This document shows, piece after piece, positions 1-7,463 of a stretch of DNA of 12,220 bases. The translations under genes and the position numbers were made by a program. How positions within the stretch are numbered: position 1 is the first letter of the stretch; every line of letters starts with the position of its first letter. The notes beneath the pieces were generated by a model. The model was not told the origin of the DNA and made no database searches. It worked only from the letters and a program-made list of their open reading frames with translations. This DNA comes from a bacterium (GTDB lineage: Bacteria; Spirochaetota; Spirochaetia; JABEVK01), in NCBI GenBank assembly GCA_021781625.1, contig JAJXWL010000033.1:1-12220 (forward strand), read 5' to 3'.

Positions 1-2970
1 TACACCCCTAGTATCCCGACTTTTACAGCGACGGACTTGAATCGGGGAGCCCTTCTCTACCGTGACTACTGGAGCCTTGACCCTCTTTCGGGAGCTATGG
101 TTCTAGGTAACGGAGGGAGTCCGGGTAATGAAAACCCCAATGCCCCGTTAGTACCTTACGGGTCCAACGGCTGGACCGGGCCATACCTGATGCTCGGTTA
201 CGAGACCCGTACAGATCGTGTTCTCAGCCTTGAATCGCAACTAGGAGCCAACCAATGGGCCGGGGCTCAAGTAGTCTTTGACCGTGGTGTTCCCCGCGAT
301 CTTTCGGGAACTGAGGCGATTCGCCTGGATATTTGTCTTCCAGATACTCTCCCTGCCGGTACCAGAGTTTTCTTTCAAGCCGGAAGTGTCGGTGAAGATA
401 TTGACGGAACAGGCAGTGTGGCACAAACAACCGGGGGAACCCGTCCGGGGATGACCTTTTACGATCAAACTCGTGGTGAAACCGTCGACTATCCCCTACC
501 GGAAGGTTCTACCTGGACCAATGATGGAAATGGTGACGGGGTTTTGTCCCGGGATGGAGCCCTGTTGACTCGCGAACTTACCCCCTTGTTAAGTGGCTCG
601 GATGGAGTTCAGGGCGGAGGGGACCCCTCTGGGGCTTTAAGCTTAACCAGTACATCCTGGCAAGAGCTCACCTTACGCCTGACCGACACCGAAAGAGCTT
701 TGCTTCGATCGGCAGGCGGCTGGCGGCTTGTGATCGTCAACCCAGGGTCTGCCTGGAGTACTTCAGCTCGCGTATTAGCCGAGTCTGCCGAGTTTGAAGG
801 GTCAGTCTTTGCCCCTCAAACAACCTCGGGAACCAGTGGAACCACGGTCCGCGAGATCCCAGAAACCTCTGAATTGCAACAAGCTCCTCAGCCTCTTGAA
901 AGTTTATTTCCTGAAATTTCAAACCGTTTTAATGCTTCGGCTCTGAATATTCAGGTAATGGAACTGTTGTCAGCTTCAGATTATTCTTTAATTGCGACGA
1001 TTTCCCCCTTTCGCTCTCAAGTTTGGGGCCAGTTAGTTTTTTATTATCGCTACGCCAGTGGCAACCCAGGTACGGTGACGTTCACCGCCGCAGACCCCTC
1101 TGGTCGTGGTTTGAGCGTATCCTGGAATCCTGTGGCAGGCCCCACGACCAATTGGCACAAAGCCGTTATCGATTTAAAGGCCCTCACCCTGCAAGTCGAT
1201 GGCGTCACCCAAGGAACAGTTCATCTAGATTCGAGTGCTTCAGACTGGGATCATCTGACCCTGTCTTCGAGCGGCTCACAGGGAGTTACCGCCTACTTTG
1301 CAGAAATTCACGCCGAAGACCCTCTTTGGGAACTCAAAGGAACCGTTCGAGCTTCAGGGAGTTGGCACCAGCCCCACGCGTGGAAAGTCCAAGAGGTTTC
1401 TTTGGTCAGCGGTACGCAAGTCACAGCCACCACAACCACGAGCGGAAGCACCGCGGCCGAACCAACTTGGTCTGGCGAAAGCGACGTGGTCACAACTGTT
1501 TTAGGGTCACGCTGGAATGTCCAGACTACTATGGCCGCCACACCGGGGGCATCACAACTCCATGGTGCCTATGATGCTTCGTTGCCGTTAGGCCCCTTGG
1601 TACTCTCTGAAAAATTCTCAGACTATGGATCACGACTGGAAGAAGCTCAACTCAATTTGCCCGATTGGGGAAACTTGGCCATCACAGCTTCAGCCTTAGG
1701 GCCACCAGTCCGGCTCGAACAAAATTATCAAACTTCGTGGAGCCGCTGGTTTGCGCCTTTGCTCCCTCTCACCGATGGTCTAACGGCCCAGCTAAATTGG
1801 CATGAAATTCGCAATACAGAACTCACCTTGGCTCCGTTTGCCCAGCAATGGGTAGATAGTTGGGATTGGTTACGCTGGCGTACCGATGTTCCCGATTTTA
1901 GTCAAGCTCTAGCTTCTTGGTCATGGGTGGAATTGCCCTCGCTTGAAAGCCGTCCCTGGGGTTGGAACCTTCAACTCAACCTCGAAACCGATCAAACCCA
2001 AGGTTCCCCTTGGTTGGCTGGCCCCAAAACCTCGTGGTCCGCAGGCTGGCCGTTCTTGCTGACGTTATGGGGAACACCTTGGAAATTCACCCCCAGTGTG
2101 GCTCGCTCATTGACGCTGACCGATCAAAACACCTCAGGAATGACCACTCCAGAACTACTCCAGGCTTCTTGGGCTCAGCTGGGCAGTGTGTCTCCTGGGC
2201 TATTTTCATTACCTTTTTCCGAAATGTTCACCGACAACGCCCTAGCAGGGCAAACCGCCTCTTTAAGTTCTGGTGCCCTGGAATCTGATGCGGAACTGAA
2301 TTTGAACCGACCAGGTACCTTTACCGCTTGGGATTTGCTGTGGCCTTTGCAGGCTGATGTGAAATTTCTAAACCGTCAATCGCGGCAACTCTCCAGCCTT
2401 TTAACGTATCAGCAAACTCAACTTACCCTTAGCACTCAAGCGAACAACCTCTTTGGTCGCGAGGGGGTCGACCCTCTGGCCCTTTGGTATGAAACCGACC
2501 AATGGTCCTGGAACCTGCAATCCAGTGTTTCTACCGGCAGTCAAGCTACAGATCAAAATACTCAAATTGCGGCAACTGTCCTGCCGAAAGTTTATCTGAC
2601 CAGCCGTGAAAATCTTCAATTACCAGTCAAGTTCACAGCGCAATGGTCACAAACTAGTTTGACAACACTGGAGGTGACCCCCGCCTGGGATATTCAACTT
2701 CCTGCCCACCTCCCCTTTAAGTTTCCCGACTGGTTCAGTGCTCCAGATTTTCCCAGGACCATAGAACACCAACTTAGCCTGGATATTCTGGTAGGAAGCG
2801 GAACGGTACCTTCTCCCCTTTTGCAAAAGTTAGAAGCTGTCTACGCGGCTATTTTAACCGTGTCACGAGCCAGTTCCTTGACCTTAACGCTCAAATGGGG
2901 CAATCAGTGGAATGAATACCAATACCTCGTCGGTCTTGAAGCCACACTCGATATGAAGCTAAGCTTCTAG
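1..2970 (+). CDS. Large beta-rich outer-membrane/surface protein, 5'-truncated (possibly SprA-like)
   Basis: The frame is open from base 1, so the gene begins upstream and 989 residues are visible. The first start-like codon, TTG at 37, has no ribosome binding site and lies inside a domain, so it is not the start. Residues are numbered from the window edge. About 25-270 is a beta-rich region with an acidic stretch G-S-V-G-E-D-I-D-G near 130. About 310-440 looks like a jelly-roll or lectin-type sandwich. From about 450 to the end there are alternating polar/hydrophobic, Trp-rich strands. The last strands end in Phe (D-M-K-L-S-F), as in BAM-assembled outer-membrane barrels. The S-x-x-E-D-x-D/N-G-x-G stretch near the start of a large protein faintly recalls SprA, the Bacteroidota type 9 secretion translocon, but this is a weak resemblance judged by eye. 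There are few Cys. A large autotransporter-like or adhesin-like surface protein is the main alternative. The gene is confident; the name is not. Confidence 0.8.
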   Translation, partial: YTPSIPTFTATDLNRGALLYRDYWSLDPLSGAMVLGNGGSPGNENPNAPLVPYGSNGWTGPYLMLGYETRTDRVLSLESQLGANQWAGAQVVFDRGVPRDLSGTEAIRLDICLPDTLPAGTRVFFQAGSVGEDIDGTGSVAQTTGGTRPGMTFYDQTRGETVDYPLPEGSTWTNDGNGDGVLSRDGALLTRELTPLLSGSDGVQGGGDPSGALSLTSTSWQELTLRLTDTERALLRSAGGWRLVIVNPGSAWSTSARVLAESAEFEGSVFAPQTTSGTSGTTVREIPETSELQQAPQPLESLFPEISNRFNASALNIQVMELLSASDYSLIATISPFRSQVWGQLVFYYRYASGNPGTVTFTAADPSGRGLSVSWNPVAGPTTNWHKAVIDLKALTLQVDGVTQGTVHLDSSASDWDHLTLSSSGSQGVTAYFAEIHAEDPLWELKGTVRASGSWHQPHAWKVQEVSLVSGTQVTATTTTSGSTAAEPTWSGESDVVTTVLGSRWNVQTTMAATPGASQLHGAYDASLPLGPLVLSEKFSDYGSRLEEAQLNLPDWGNLAITASALGPPVRLEQNYQTSWSRWFAPLLPLTDGLTAQLNWHEIRNTELTLAPFAQQWVDSWDWLRWRTDVPDFSQALASWSWVELPSLESRPWGWNLQLNLETDQTQGSPWLAGPKTSWSAGWPFLLTLWGTPWKFTPSVARSLTLTDQNTSGMTTPELLQASWAQLGSVSPGLFSLPFSEMFTDNALAGQTASLSSGALESDAELNLNRPGTFTAWDLLWPLQADVKFLNRQSRQLSSLLTYQQTQLTLSTQANNLFGREGVDPLALWYETDQWSWNLQSSVSTGSQATDQNTQIAATVLPKVYLTSRENLQLPVKFTAQWSQTSLTTLEVTPAWDIQLPAHLPFKFPDWFSAPDFPRTIEHQLSLDILVGSGTVPSPLLQKLEAVYAAILTVSRASSLTLTLKWGNQWNEYQYLVGLEATLDMKLSF

Positions 2971-2988
2971 AGTAAACCAGCCTTCCCC

Positions 2989-4743
2989 GTGTACACTAGT
3001 CCGGTGAATAGTTTAGGACCACGCCCTGTTCAAGTTCTTTCTGAGTCAGTGGCCCGGCGCATCGCCGCCGGAGAAGTTATTGAACGCCCCGCCTCGCTGT
3101 TGCGGGAACTCTTGGATAACGCTTTAGATGCTGGAGCCCATCAAATTGAGGTTCGTTGGGAAGCCGGCGGACTAGAAGCCTTACAAGTCACCGATGATGG
3201 TTGGGGCATGTCGCCAGAAGATTTAGAATTGTGCTGGCTTCCCCATGCCACGAGTAAAATTCTCAACCTCGAAGACCTCGACAGTCTCACCAGTTTAGGC
3301 TTTCGTGGTGAAGCCTTAGGCAGTGTCGCCGCGTGTTCACGCCTGAATATCCTTACCTCACGGGATGGTGAATTGGGGTATCGGCTCGAAGTCAACAATG
3401 GTCGAGCCCAAGCGGTAAAAAAGGCTGCCTCACCCCAGGGAACTTCGGTGAGAATTACCGAACTGTTTCATGAACTACCGGCTCGAAAACGCTTTTTGAA
3501 ATCTCCGGCTGCAGAAAGTCAATTGTGCCGTAAAGTCTTTGATGAAAAAGCTTTGGCTTTTCCTGAAGTTGGCTTTCGTCTCATCATCGATGGCAAACTG
3601 AGGCTACAGGTCGAACCGCAAACTCTGGGGGAGCGGTTAGGTCAATTATGGGGTACACCATGGGATGACACGGCCAACCTTCGTGAATTTCAAGGTGGCG
3701 ACAGCGAGGCCCAATGGTCGGTTTGGGCCCTTTTACCCCCAGCACACCGAAGTGACCGCAAAGGTATTCACATTTGGGCCAACCATCGCCCCCTTCAAGA
3801 GTTTGCTTTTGTTCAGGCTGTCAGTTACGCCTACGAAGGCTGGCTTCCCGGAGGGGCTTTTCCGTATGCTGCAGTTTTTTTACAAGTCGCCCCACGGTTG
3901 GTCGATTTCAATATTCATCCTGCCAAACGAGAGGCTAGATTTCGCGGAGCAGATAGTCTCCACCGGGCTTTGGTACAAACCGTTCGGACAGGTTTGCAAA
4001 GGACTGTTCCTGCGGCGCCATTGTTTCAAACCACCCTTAACCCAGCTGGACCACCCCCTTTAGGCCCGAGTCTTTCGTTTGGCTCAGAAGTTCAAGAAAG
4101 GTCTGAGGGTCAAGCCCCAGTTCTTCGCGGGAGGGGTCAGCTACCTTCGACCGCGATTTGGGATACGCCCCTGCCAAAAGCCCCAGCTACTTCCGAGTTG
4201 AATTACCCGTTTCGCTATTTGGGACAAGTTCTTGGTGTTTTTTTAGTGGTTGAAAAGGATGATGTGTTGTACTTGGTCGACCAGCATGCTGCCCACGAAC
4301 GGCTATTGTACGATGAACTACGGTCACAGGCCGGACAAGTGCAAGAGCTATTGTTTCCCAGACGCTTTTGGGTCGAACCAGAAGTTTTGCAACAGCTCCA
4401 GCAACGTCAGACCGAGTGGGAGACCTTGGGCATTGGGTTGCGGTTTCCCGACGGATGTGCCGAATTGTACCGTCTGCCCCAAGTTGCGGCCGATCGGGAA
4501 AATCTTGTTCTTGAGTTTTTAACGACCTTTGTCAAACCGCCCCAAGATCTAGAAAAAGACTTGTACGCGACCCTGGCTTGTCGTTCAGCGGTGATGGACG
4601 GGGACCCTTTGGCCCCACAGACGGCGCGGGATCTAGTCCACCGAGCTTTTCATCTAGAAAATGCCCGGTGTCCCCACGGAAGGCCCCTTTGGGTTACGCT
4701 CAGCCGAAAGGAGCTCTTCGAAAAAATCGGCCGTCTAGTTTAG
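2989..4743 (+). CDS. mutL: DNA mismatch repair protein MutL (endonuclease type)
   Basis: MutL links mismatch recognition by MutS to strand incision. The N-terminal GHKL ATPase is intact: E-L-L-D-N-A-L-D-A with Glu40 and Asn44 (numbered from GTG 2989), D-D-G-W-G-M at 69-74, A-T-S-K-I, G-F-R-G-E-A-L at 104-110 and G-T-S-V-R at 151. The transducer domain carries N-I-H-P-A-K with Lys313. A short linker (about 345-400) leads to the dimerisation/endonuclease domain with D-Q-H-A-A-H-E at 431-437, A-C-R at 530-532 and C-P-H-G-R-P at 561-566. These are the metal-site motifs of MutL proteins from bacteria without MutH. In the D-Q-H-A-x2-E-x4-E motif the last position is Asp442, with Glu443 next to it. 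The length of 584 aa is normal. The start is uncertain: GTG 2989 and GTG 3004 both lack a clear Shine-Dalgarno sequence. It lies 18 bases after the previous gene and is probably co-transcribed. Confidence 0.97.
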   Translation: MYTSPVNSLGPRPVQVLSESVARRIAAGEVIERPASLLRELLDNALDAGAHQIEVRWEAGGLEALQVTDDGWGMSPEDLELCWLPHATSKILNLEDLDSLTSLGFRGEALGSVAACSRLNILTSRDGELGYRLEVNNGRAQAVKKAASPQGTSVRITELFHELPARKRFLKSPAAESQLCRKVFDEKALAFPEVGFRLIIDGKLRLQVEPQTLGERLGQLWGTPWDDTANLREFQGGDSEAQWSVWALLPPAHRSDRKGIHIWANHRPLQEFAFVQAVSYAYEGWLPGGAFPYAAVFLQVAPRLVDFNIHPAKREARFRGADSLHRALVQTVRTGLQRTVPAAPLFQTTLNPAGPPPLGPSLSFGSEVQERSEGQAPVLRGRGQLPSTAIWDTPLPKAPATSELNYPFRYLGQVLGVFLVVEKDDVLYLVDQHAAHERLLYDELRSQAGQVQELLFPRRFWVEPEVLQQLQQRQTEWETLGIGLRFPDGCAELYRLPQVAADRENLVLEFLTTFVKPPQDLEKDLYATLACRSAVMDGDPLAPQTARDLVHRAFHLENARCPHGRPLWVTLSRKELFEKIGRLV

Positions 4744-4749
4744 TTTGCA

Positions 4750-6618
4750 CTAGTTTGACTTCGACAGAACCGCTTCGATTTCGGTGGCATGCGAATAGTT
4801 CGGGTTCTCGTTCAGCAACTTTTGATAGGTTTTCTTGCCGTCAGAGGTTTGCCCCAGATCGTACTGCAGGCTTCCCAACTGATACCAACCGTCCCAATAT
4901 TTGGGGAACAGCTTAACAAGGTCTTCGAGTACCGCCAAGGCTAAGTCTTTTTGCCCCGCCGCAATATAGGCCAAAGCTAAGTTATACCGAATATCCGGCG
5001 TATCATTTTGATTGGCCAAGGCTTTATGAAAGAAATCTACAGCTTCAGAAGCTAAATGCTTTTTCAGGTAGACCTGACCAAGATTATTGACGACGGCGGC
5101 GTTACTCGGGGCGGCATCATAGGCCTTACGCAACTGAGTCATAGCCCCATCCAAATCCCCTTTTTTTTCAAGAATCAAGGCAATTTGGACGCGCGGCGCG
5201 GCATAATCAGCCTTTAATTGGAGGGCATTCTGGTACGCCGTTACGGCTAAATCGGGGGAACCGACCTTTTCGAGGCACTTGCCTAAGTTGAAAAAGTACT
5301 CGGGCACAGTAGCATCCATCGAGGTGGCTTTTTGGGCATTGTCTAAGGCTTGATTAATTTCACCCAGTTGAAGCTGACAGGTAGACAAGTTGTACACCAA
5401 GTCGGCTCGGGTTCCGTTGAGGACTACGGCACGGGCATACTGGGCTTCAGCGTCTTTGTAACGACCAAGATCGTAGTAGGCGGCCCCCAAGCCTGCCGCA
5501 AAGGTCACGGAATTTGGATCTAGGTGAGCCGCTTTTTGAAAGGAACGCAAAGCGGCTTCGACTTTTCCTTGATTAGCTAAGGTCCGTCCCAGCTGGTAAT
5601 GCGCCAGGGCAAAGTCCGGTTTAAGGTCTACAGCACGAGTAAAAGCTTCTTGAGCTTTGCGGTCGTTACCCAATTGAGCATAAGAGCTACCTAAGGCATT
5701 GTACGTTAAGGCATTTTTCTCATCATACCGTAACGAAGTTTTAAAGGCATCGGCAGCCTCTTGGTAACGACGTGAAATGAAATAAGCTTTTCCCAACGAG
5801 TACCAAACTTCGGCGTTATTGGGGTCAAGCCTCAAAGACGTTTGATAATCGCTGATCGCCGCAGGCCAGTTTTTCGATTCTGCGTACACGTCGCCTCTTA
5901 CGGCAAAGCCATGCGCATTCCGAGGTGAGGCAGACAGGCCTTGGCTGAGGGCATCGAGGGCTTTTTGCCGAGTTTGCGGATCTTGCGGGTTTTCTAGGAA
6001 GTCATTTTCCCCCAGACGAATGTTCGCTTCGCCGTTACTGGGATCTTGCGAAAGCACTTCGTGAAATTTCTCACGAGCTTGACTGAATTGACCGTTATTC
6101 ATGAGTTCAATCCCTTGATCAATCAGCTTTTGTTTGGCGCGCTGAGCGGCACTCAGGTGAGCTTCTTGCGCTTTCTCACGCTCCAAACGCAACGCCTCAG
6201 CCTTTTGAGCTTCAGCACGGCGTTGGGCCGCTTCTTGTGCCGCAGAATCCCCACCACCTAATGAGGGTGTATTGAGTCGTTGTGACAAAGAATTTAAACT
6301 ATCTCGCAATTGGGTGTTGGCCGATTGCAAAGCATTTAACTGCTGGTTCTTGGCAGCTTGGGCCGCAGTTTGTTGTTCTGCTAAGAGTTTGTCCCGTAAG
6401 GCCATAGCCTCGTGGTCTGAAGCATTTTTGATAAGAAGTTGATCCAGTAGGTCTAAAGCCCGCTGGTAGTCCCCATGACTACCGTAGTCGGCGGCCAACT
6501 TCAAGGTATTGGCACGGATAGAGCCTCCATCCTGGTGGCTTGTCACCCAAAAGATGCCCCCCGCCAAAAAAAGGAGAGCGACTCCCGTTGCTAGGATCCA
6601 GCCTAAACGTTTTTTCAT
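4750..6618 (-). CDS. Exported/membrane-anchored TPR protein with coiled coil
   Basis: 622 aa. The N-terminus M-K-K-R is followed by a hydrophobic segment (about 6-26) with no lipobox Cys, so it is a signal anchor or uncleaved signal. The positive charges precede it, which places the rest outside the cytoplasmic membrane. One TPR-like helical pair (about 35-72) comes first, then an Ala/Gln/Glu/Arg-rich coiled coil (about 75-168) broken by a G-G-G-D turn near 122. A long TPR array follows from about 168 to 618, roughly 12-13 repeats, recognisable by recurring W/Y-x-x-L-G, Y-A, A-x-x-x-F/Y-x-x-A and D/N-P-N signatures (for example L-D-P-N-N at 264-268 and L-G-K-A-Y-F near 275-280). TPR arrays bind partner proteins; no catalytic domain is visible. 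AGGAG sits 7 bases before ATG 6618. It is 26 bases after the next minus-strand TPR gene and so likely in one operon with it. A periplasmic scaffold is inferred; the partner is unknown. Confidence 0.93.
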   Translation of the reverse strand: MKKRLGWILATGVALLFLAGGIFWVTSHQDGGSIRANTLKLAADYGSHGDYQRALDLLDQLLIKNASDHEAMALRDKLLAEQQTAAQAAKNQQLNALQSANTQLRDSLNSLSQRLNTPSLGGGDSAAQEAAQRRAEAQKAEALRLEREKAQEAHLSAAQRAKQKLIDQGIELMNNGQFSQAREKFHEVLSQDPSNGEANIRLGENDFLENPQDPQTRQKALDALSQGLSASPRNAHGFAVRGDVYAESKNWPAAISDYQTSLRLDPNNAEVWYSLGKAYFISRRYQEAADAFKTSLRYDEKNALTYNALGSSYAQLGNDRKAQEAFTRAVDLKPDFALAHYQLGRTLANQGKVEAALRSFQKAAHLDPNSVTFAAGLGAAYYDLGRYKDAEAQYARAVVLNGTRADLVYNLSTCQLQLGEINQALDNAQKATSMDATVPEYFFNLGKCLEKVGSPDLAVTAYQNALQLKADYAAPRVQIALILEKKGDLDGAMTQLRKAYDAAPSNAAVVNNLGQVYLKKHLASEAVDFFHKALANQNDTPDIRYNLALAYIAAGQKDLALAVLEDLVKLFPKYWDGWYQLGSLQYDLGQTSDGKKTYQKLLNENPNYSHATEIEAVLSKSN

Positions 6619-6625
6619 TCCAGTA

Positions 6626-6630
6626 CTCCT
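6626..6630 (-). promoter_or_regulatory. Shine-Dalgarno AGGAG for the 622-aa TPR protein
   Basis: Read on the minus strand, AGGAG lies 7 bases upstream of the ATG at 6618. This fixes the start so that the protein begins M-K-K-R ahead of the hydrophobic anchor. Earlier in-frame start codons are not needed. Confidence 0.8.
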
Positions 6631-6644
6631 TGAACTTTTTAACC

Positions 6645-7463
6645 TTAAGGGGACAAAGTAAAGTCGCCATCGTCGGATTTTACTCCTGCGGGGCCAGTCC
6701 CTAAGGCTTTTGAGTCACCCGTCACACCTTTTAAACTTTGACGGATTTTTTGCAAAATTTCTTCCTGTTTTTTCTTTTCAGCAGCAGCTTGGGCTTGAGC
6801 CTGGGCTTCGGCTTCAGCTTTTGCTTGGGCTGCTTGTTTTGCCTGAACTTCTTGGGCCAACTTTTGAGCTACAGCATCCGCCTGGGCTTGTTGCAGTAAC
6901 GCAATCAACTGTGTGATCGTGTCCTTTTGGGGGTTCTGCGGTGCCAAGGTAAGATACTGTTCATAATCAGAAATAGCCCCCGACCAGTTTTTTTCTTCTA
7001 ATCGGGTATTTGCCCGATTTAACACGGCGTCGGCAAATTGAGGCCGAAGCTGAAGCACGGTCGTATAGGCTTGCTCTGCGGAGCTCCAATCTTTTTGAGA
7101 AAAAGAAACTGCTCCCGCATCATATTCTAGTAAGTACTGCAAAGGACCACCCAACTCGGCCCCTTTATGAAACATTTTTAAAGCTTCGCCGATCAACCCC
7201 ATTTTCTGATAAACCAAGCCTAAGTCAAGATATAATTTTTCAGATATCTGTCCCTGCCCCAAAGCCGCTTCAAGATAAGTTTGCGCCTTGTCGAGTTGAT
7301 TTGCCGCCAGAGCTTTTTCACCATCTGTAAAAAAATCTGCCGCCCAAAGGCCAGCCACGGAGAAAAGTAACCCAACCAACCATAAAGCTCGGTTTGACAA
7401 CAGCCTGGGGAAGTAATACGATACGAAGTGGGTCTTTATGTCACCAATACTGATTCTCATCAT
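6645..7463 (-). CDS. Secreted/periplasmic TPR and coiled-coil protein
   Basis: 272 aa if started at ATG 7463. A hydrophobic export segment (A-L-W-L-V-G-L-L-F-S-V-A-G-L-W-A-A, residues 26-42) looks like a cleavable signal peptide. Three to four TPR units follow (about 45-185; Y-x-x-L-G-L-V-Y near 78-85, A-I-S-D-Y near 163-167). Then comes an Ala/Gln/Glu/Lys coiled coil (about 190-245) and a Gly/Asp/Ser-rich tail to D-F-T-L-S-P. The start is ambiguous. ATG 7463 (or ATG 7460) has GAGGA at a good distance but overlaps the divergent gene at 7438 and implies a long n-region with several uncommon codons (AGA, ATA, AGG). TTG 7400 gives a textbook signal peptide, S-N-R plus a hydrophobic core, and 251 aa, but has a poor ribosome site. 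The still longer open frame to 7610 lies inside the + gene and is rejected. It is probably the first gene of a two-gene unit with the larger TPR gene. It may work with that protein, with which it shares its domain types. Function unknown. Confidence 0.88.
   Translation of the reverse strand: MMRISIGDIKTHFVSYYFPRLLSNRALWLVGLLFSVAGLWAADFFTDGEKALAANQLDKAQTYLEAALGQGQISEKLYLDLGLVYQKMGLIGEALKMFHKGAELGGPLQYLLEYDAGAVSFSQKDWSSAEQAYTTVLQLRPQFADAVLNRANTRLEEKNWSGAISDYEQYLTLAPQNPQKDTITQLIALLQQAQADAVAQKLAQEVQAKQAAQAKAEAEAQAQAQAAAEKKKQEEILQKIRQSLKGVTGDSKALGTGPAGVKSDDGDFTLSP
6759..6887 (-). repeat. Degenerate Ala/Gln/Glu-coding low-complexity tract
   Basis: Inside the smaller TPR gene, short units reading GCT-CAA-type and GCC/GCT-GAA-type codon pairs recur imperfectly. 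They encode runs of A-Q and A-E dipeptides and then a basic K-K-K patch. The protein product is a predicted coiled-coil helix. The DNA repetition is imperfect, so slippage is possible but the tract is not a clean tandem array. Confidence 0.5.
7394..7422 (+). promoter_or_regulatory. Candidate sigma-70-type promoter for the TPR-phosphoesterase-ParB-like operon
   Basis: A perfect -35 box TTGACA (7394-7399), a 17-base spacer and a -10-like TACGAT (7417-7422, 4 of 6 to TATAAT) point rightward. Transcription would begin near 7429-7430, only about 8-9 bases before the ATG at 7438, so the messenger would have a very short leader with no obvious Shine-Dalgarno sequence. The -35 box overlaps the alternative TTG start (7400) of the divergent TPR gene. 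Judged by eye only. Confidence 0.5.

Noticed and set aside
37..39. TTG as the start of the first gene
   Set aside because: The same frame is open back to base 1 with protein-like sequence (P-S-I-P-T-F-T-A-T-D), and no ribosome binding site precedes the TTG. The gene is truncated by the window edge.
1023..1574. 183-codon + strand open frame inside the large surface-protein gene
   Set aside because: Its product is Arg/Ser/Pro-rich with no domain logic, and it lies wholly inside a better-supported gene in another frame.
4735..4754. CTAGT...ACTAG inverted repeat between mutL and the TPR gene
   Set aside because: The arms are only five AT-rich base pairs and there is no proper T-run, too weak for an intrinsic terminator.
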